From Bacteroidales bacterium (GTDB lineage Bacteria; Bacteroidota; Bacteroidia; Bacteroidales; P3), in contig JAQVXZ010000002.1 in NCBI GenBank assembly GCA_028708845.1, forward strand, positions 1 through 64,000: a stretch of 64,000 bases of DNA, read 5' to 3'. A model generated the notes under the pieces. That model did not search any database. It was not told the DNA's origin and saw nothing but the letters and a program-made list of their open reading frames with translations. This document shows, one piece after another, positions 60,247 through 64,000 of the stretch; within the stretch, counting starts at the first letter, position 1; each line of letters starts with the position of its first letter. A program made the translations under genes and the position numbers.

Positions 60247-60776
60247 GAGAAGAAAAGAAAAAGTATAGAAAACTAGTCAAGCTAGCAAAAGAAGCATATA
60301 CATTTTCTGAGAAGAAAGAACTATCAAAACCAATTTTTGAAAAGCTTGAAAAAGAAGATTACTTTATTAATTCAAAGATAGTCTTAGCTTACTGGTCTAT
60401 GGGAGATGAGGTAGCAACTCGTGAATTTGTATTAAAATGGTATAAAGAAAAAACAATTCTTCTGCCTTGTGTTGAGGGAGATATTCTTAAGATAAGAGTT
60501 TTCGAGGGCATGAAGTCGATGAGAAAAGGAGAGGCCTATTCAATATTAGAACCAATTGGAGAAGAGTTTACAGATATTGATAAAATAGATGTAGTGGTTG
60601 TCCCAGGCATTGCTTTCGACAAAGAAAACAATCGCTTAGGAAGAGGAAGAGGTTATTATGATAAGCTTCTAACAACAGCTAATGCAATTAAGGTTGGTGT
60701 TTGCTTTGATTTTCAGTTCTTCGACAGAATACCAACAGAAGAGTTTGATGTTAAAATGAATTACGTAATAAGATGA
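60237..60776 (+). CDS. 5-formyltetrahydrofolate cyclo-ligase
   Basis: A 179-residue enzyme that converts 5-formyl-THF to 5,10-methenyl-THF with ATP. The N-terminal KKKYRKLVKLAKEA helix and VVVPGIAFDKENNRLGRGRG-YYDKLL (phosphate/folate-binding signature, about 121-146) identify the family. The start overlaps the feoB end by 10 nt and the stop overlaps the lnt start by 4 nt (ATGA). The E. coli equivalent is ygfA/fau. Confidence 0.92.
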   Translation: MDIREEKKKYRKLVKLAKEAYTFSEKKELSKPIFEKLEKEDYFINSKIVLAYWSMGDEVATREFVLKWYKEKTILLPCVEGDILKIRVFEGMKSMRKGEAYSILEPIGEEFTDIDKIDVVVVPGIAFDKENNRLGRGRGYYDKLLTTANAIKVGVCFDFQFFDRIPTEEFDVKMNYVIR

Positions 60777-62461
60777 AAAACTATAAACTCTTTATAATTG
60801 CTTGCCTAACAGGAGTGTTATTAGCATTAGCTTGGCCAAGTTATGGATTTGCTCCATTACTTTTCATTGCTTTTGTTCCAATTCTTTGGGTAGAAAACTA
60901 TATATCTAATAATAAATCTAAGTTATCTAAGTATGTAGTATTCAAATACTCATTTGTTAGTTTTTTTATTTTCAATATAATAACATCCTATTGGATATGC
61001 TTTGCAACACTTTTCGGTTTAGTTGCACCTATACTTAATGCATTATTAGGAGCTTTAGTTTTCCAAATCTACCATATAACAAAGAAGTCATTATTTGATA
61101 ATAAAAAAGGCTTTCTTATCCTTCCCCTACTATGGATATCAATGGAATACTTGCATCTTCATTGGGAACTCACTTGGCCTTGGATGACCCTTGGCAATGG
61201 TTTCTCTACCATGCCTATGCTTATTCAATGGTACGAATATACTGGAGTTTTCGGGGGAACCTTTTTAATCTTTATTGTTAACTACTTTGCTTATAGAGCT
61301 ATAAAAGAGATTTGCTTTCACAAGGAAACAGGTAAGTTAAAAATAGTTGACAAAAAGAGATTTATATTTAATATATCTTATTTCGCAAGCTTGATTATCG
61401 TTCCAATTATAATTTCTCTTATAATTTTGAATAACTATAAGGATGAAGAAAACCAACCAATTGATGTTGTAGTTCTTCAACCTAACCTTGAGCCTTACGA
61501 TAACGACTTACAACTTCGCAACTATGAGATAATAGATTTGTTAATTTCAATGTCTCAGACCAAAACCGATGATAATACAAGTTTTATTTTAGCACCTGAG
61601 GGTTGTTTGGAAGAAAGATTATGGGAAGATCATATACAGGAGAATGTCAGTCTTCAAAGGCTTAGTTTATTTCTTGGAGGCTATGAAAAGGCACAAATGA
61701 TAACAGGTTCATTTACTCGCAAATTACAATCAGAAGAAGAAAAGGATGAAGCTTCAAGGGAGATTGAAGATGCTCCTAAGCCATATTATTCTGTTTATAA
61801 TAGTGCTGTACATATTAAAAAAGATAACGATTTTGAGGTTTACCATAAATCAAAACTTGTTCCTGGAGTTGAAAGACTACCATTTAAGAAATACTTAGGC
61901 AAGATATTAGACTTTGCAATTAAATTAGGTAACCTACCTGTTGGAACGCTTGCAGTTGATAATCAAAATGATTTCTTTATATCTCAAAGCTCTGGAATTA
62001 AAACGACAACACCTATTTGTTATGAATCTGTTTATGGAGGTTTCGTTGGGCAAAAGGTAAGGGAAGGTGCAGAACTAATCTTTATAATCACTAATGACTC
62101 ATGGTGGAGAGATACTGAGGGATATAAGCAACACGCTTCCTATGCTTCCCTTCGTGCTATTGAAACTCGCCGCTATATAGCAAGAAGTGCCAATACAGGA
62201 ACATCTTGTTTTGTTAATCCAAAAGGAGAAATTAGTCAAAAAACTAAGTTCTGGACACAGGACGTAATAAAAGCCTCATTAATACCTCAAAAGCAAATTA
62301 CTTTCTATGTTAAATATGGAGATTATATTGCAAGAATTTCAGTATTCTCTTCAATCACAATTTTAATAATAGCCCTAGTTTCAGGCTTCTTAAACCGAAG
62401 AAAGATAGACCCAAAGACTTTGATAATAAAAGCAACTGGATTAAAGAAACAAAAGAGTTGA
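60773..62461 (+). CDS. lnt: Apolipoprotein N-acyltransferase
   Basis: A 562-residue inner-membrane enzyme that adds the third acyl chain to lipoproteins. About six membrane helices (8-220) precede a nitrilase-like catalytic domain, and a C-terminal helix (about 520-542) follows. The catalytic triad is visible as Glu in FILAPEGCLE, Lys in VYHKSKLVPGVERLPF and Cys in TTPICYESVYGGFVG. The window holds several lipoprotein substrates. It is slightly longer than E. coli Lnt (512), with an insertion before the catalytic lysine (KLQSEEEKDEASREIEDAPK). Confidence 0.93.
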   Translation: MKNYKLFIIACLTGVLLALAWPSYGFAPLLFIAFVPILWVENYISNNKSKLSKYVVFKYSFVSFFIFNIITSYWICFATLFGLVAPILNALLGALVFQIYHITKKSLFDNKKGFLILPLLWISMEYLHLHWELTWPWMTLGNGFSTMPMLIQWYEYTGVFGGTFLIFIVNYFAYRAIKEICFHKETGKLKIVDKKRFIFNISYFASLIIVPIIISLIILNNYKDEENQPIDVVVLQPNLEPYDNDLQLRNYEIIDLLISMSQTKTDDNTSFILAPEGCLEERLWEDHIQENVSLQRLSLFLGGYEKAQMITGSFTRKLQSEEEKDEASREIEDAPKPYYSVYNSAVHIKKDNDFEVYHKSKLVPGVERLPFKKYLGKILDFAIKLGNLPVGTLAVDNQNDFFISQSSGIKTTTPICYESVYGGFVGQKVREGAELIFIITNDSWWRDTEGYKQHASYASLRAIETRRYIARSANTGTSCFVNPKGEISQKTKFWTQDVIKASLIPQKQITFYVKYGDYIARISVFSSITILIIALVSGFLNRRKIDPKTLIIKATGLKKQKS

Positions 62462-62502
62462 AAATAACGAATTTACATTATTAACAGAAAAAGAATAACC
62501 TA

Positions 62503-64000
62503 TGTTTAAAAAAGTACCACATACTTATGTAATTATATTCTCTTTAATTGTTCTTGCAGCAATTGCAACTTGGTTTGTTCCTGCTGGCGAATTTATTAGA
62601 GAAGCTCAAACAACTGATAGCGGAAAAGTAATTGATGGAATTGTTCCTGGATCTTTTCACCATGTTGACCAAGCCCCTCAGACCTGGCAAATAATGTCTG
62701 CCTTCTTTAAAGGGTTTCAAAAAGCTCCTGGAATAATCGCTTTCCTGCTTATTCTTGGTGGCGCGTTTTGGATACTCAACGAAACAAAGGCAATTGATAT
62801 GGGGGTTCAGTCTTTTCTAAGGCATAGTACCAAGCTGGATAAGTTTAGGTTTTTGAAATGGATAGGGGTCAATAACCTTATCATTATCATTATTATGATA
62901 ATGTTTTCTGCCTTTGGTGCAATATTTGGGATGTCGGAGGAGACAATAGCCTTTGTTATAATCTTTGTTCCTCTTGCCATAAGCATGGGATACGACTCTA
63001 TAGTTGGAGTTTGCATGTGTTTCTTAGCGGCAGGACTTGGTTTTGCAGGCTGTATTCTAAATCCTTTCACATTAGGAATTGCTCAAGATATTGCAGGAAT
63101 TAAGATGTTTAGCGGTATAGAATATCGTTTGGTTATGTGGTTTATAATAACAGGTATAGGAATAGCTTATGTTCTATGGTATGCTAATAAAGTTAAGAAA
63201 ACCCCAACAAAATCCATAATGTATGAAGAAGATAACCATTGGAGACATAACCAAGAAACTGCAAATCAACTTGAACCCCTAAAAGCAAATCGTGGGACTT
63301 GGCTTGCATATATAATATCTTCACTAATAGTTGTGGTTTATTCTATTTATATTGGACTTAACCCAGACCTATTTAGTGGAGGATACTCAACCTATATATT
63401 CCTTCTAATCCTAACACTTCTATTTATTGGTTTTGGATATAAGATGGTTAAGAAATCCATGCAAATGTTTAGTTTATTTATCCTAATCTTCACCATTATC
63501 TACCTTATTGTTGGAGTAATGATATTTGAATGGGGCTTTGTTCATATTGCAGCTCTTTTCTTCACAATGGCTATTATAACAGGCGTTGCGTTAGGGAAAG
63601 ATGCATCTGAAATTTCTAAACTATTTATTGAAGGAGCAAGGGATATGTTAAGTGCAGCCTTAGTGGTAGGACTTGCAAGTGGCATAATAGTAATCTTAGA
63701 GGATGGAAAGATAATCGATACCTTCCTTAATTCCGTTGCTACTTCCATTAGCGGATCAGGAGAGATTGGAGCAATTAGTCTAATGTATGGTTTCCAATCA
63801 ATACTTAATGCAATCATCACCTCAGGAACAGCAAAGGCAGCAATGCTTATGCCTATGTTTCGTGAGATAGCAATAATGACAGATATATCATTACAATCAG
63901 CCGTTACAGCCTTCCATATTGGAGATGGTTTCACCAATTTAATCACGCCTACATCAGGAGTTTTGATAGCAGTTCTTGGAATAGCAAGAATACCTTATGC
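62503..64000 (+). CDS. YfcC/DcuC-type membrane transporter, cut by window end
   Basis: An open frame from ATG 62503 to the window edge (499 codons visible) encodes a polytopic membrane protein: MFKKVPHTYVIIFSLIVLAA then TWFVPAGEF. FGAIFGMSEETIAFVIIFVP and AAGLGFAGCILNPFTLGIAQ form the first conserved re-entrant half, and MYGFQSILNAIITSGTAKAA with FHIGDGFTNLITPTSGVL the second. This is the YfcC family of the DcuC/ion-transporter superfamily, whose members are thought to move dicarboxylates or amino acids. Substrate unknown. It follows lnt by 41 bp. The C-terminal end is outside the window. Confidence 0.88.

Overview
The window is a 64 kb stretch of an AT-rich (about one third G+C by eye) chromosome of an anaerobic Bacteroidota, most likely order Bacteroidales. 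Supporting signs are many TAnnTTTG -7 promoter boxes 15-75 bp upstream of start codons, A-rich start regions without Shine-Dalgarno sequences, a PorT homologue and two proteins with type IX secretion (T9SS) C-terminal sorting domains, many outer-membrane barrel proteins with carboxypeptidase-like N-terminal domains, a FeoA-FeoB fusion, an archaeal-type ProS, tryptophanase, a 2x[4Fe-4S] ferredoxin and a YqhD-type alcohol dehydrogenase. I cannot assign a genus.

Layout. 1-0.7 kb: an internally deleted, frameshifted IS5-family transposase running off the left edge. 1-6.6 kb (+): asparaginase, RfaE1-like sugar kinase, YqhD-like alcohol dehydrogenase, PorT, a COG2509 flavoprotein. 6.6-11.9 kb (-): a formylglycine-enzyme-like secreted protein, DNA polymerase I, an M64 peptidase. 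12-13.7 kb (+): tryptophanase behind a leader with a small ORF and a terminator hairpin. 13.8-18.4 kb (-): an ABC transporter/GntR operon ending in a large outer-membrane barrel gene. 18.9-23.3 kb (-): helix-hairpin-helix protein, thioredoxin lipoprotein, TatD, S20, tRNA-Glu, a hypothetical and a ferredoxin. 23.4-27.5 kb (+): a MORN-type lipoprotein, a secreted hypothetical, then a tightly overlapping U32 protein / PHP phosphatase / MnmD set. 27.7-29.2 kb (-): ProS. 29.4-32.3 kb (+): a Tyr/Trp/Asn-rich lipoprotein behind a sigma-54-like promoter, then a FadL-like porin. 32.4-38.2 kb (-): DUF5686 protein, RodA, PBP2. 38.3-40.4 kb (+): LuxE-like protein and a solitary ATP synthase subunit a. 40.6-46.6 kb (-): Ung, a second outer-membrane barrel paralogue, a TPR protein, YicC. 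46.9-51.5 kb (+): a YugP-like metallopeptidase, PASTA protein, T9SS cargo, RluA-type synthase. 51.7-56.7 kb (-): T9SS cargo, the Omp28 / DUF6029 / TlpA set, polyprenyl diphosphate synthase. 57.1-64 kb (+): radical SAM protein, FeoAB, 5-formyl-THF cyclo-ligase, Lnt, and a YfcC/DcuC-type transporter cut by the right edge.

The most unusual structure is not in the genes. At least seven intergenic regions (around 7.5, 18.7, 27.6, 35.0, 40.5, 51.6 and 57.0 kb) consist of tandem units with a strict 21- or 22-bp period, about two helical turns. Three carry units with palindromic cores: TATGTTG-C-CAACATA at two loci and GATGTACATC at one. The others use interchangeable sub-words such as GAATC or GAAAC, GCTGAAA, AAAGAAA or AAAGATCTA, and an ATTT-rich tail. 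Most begin within tens of bases of a stop codon, and two fold into long hairpins because the last units are inverted. I know of no described element with this grammar, but I could not search for one. Other points of note are the tryptophanase leader without Trp codons, the sigma-54-like promoter, an orphan atpB, a PolA lacking the first exonuclease aspartate, and a palindrome at the ABC/GntR operon start that fits an autoregulatory operator.
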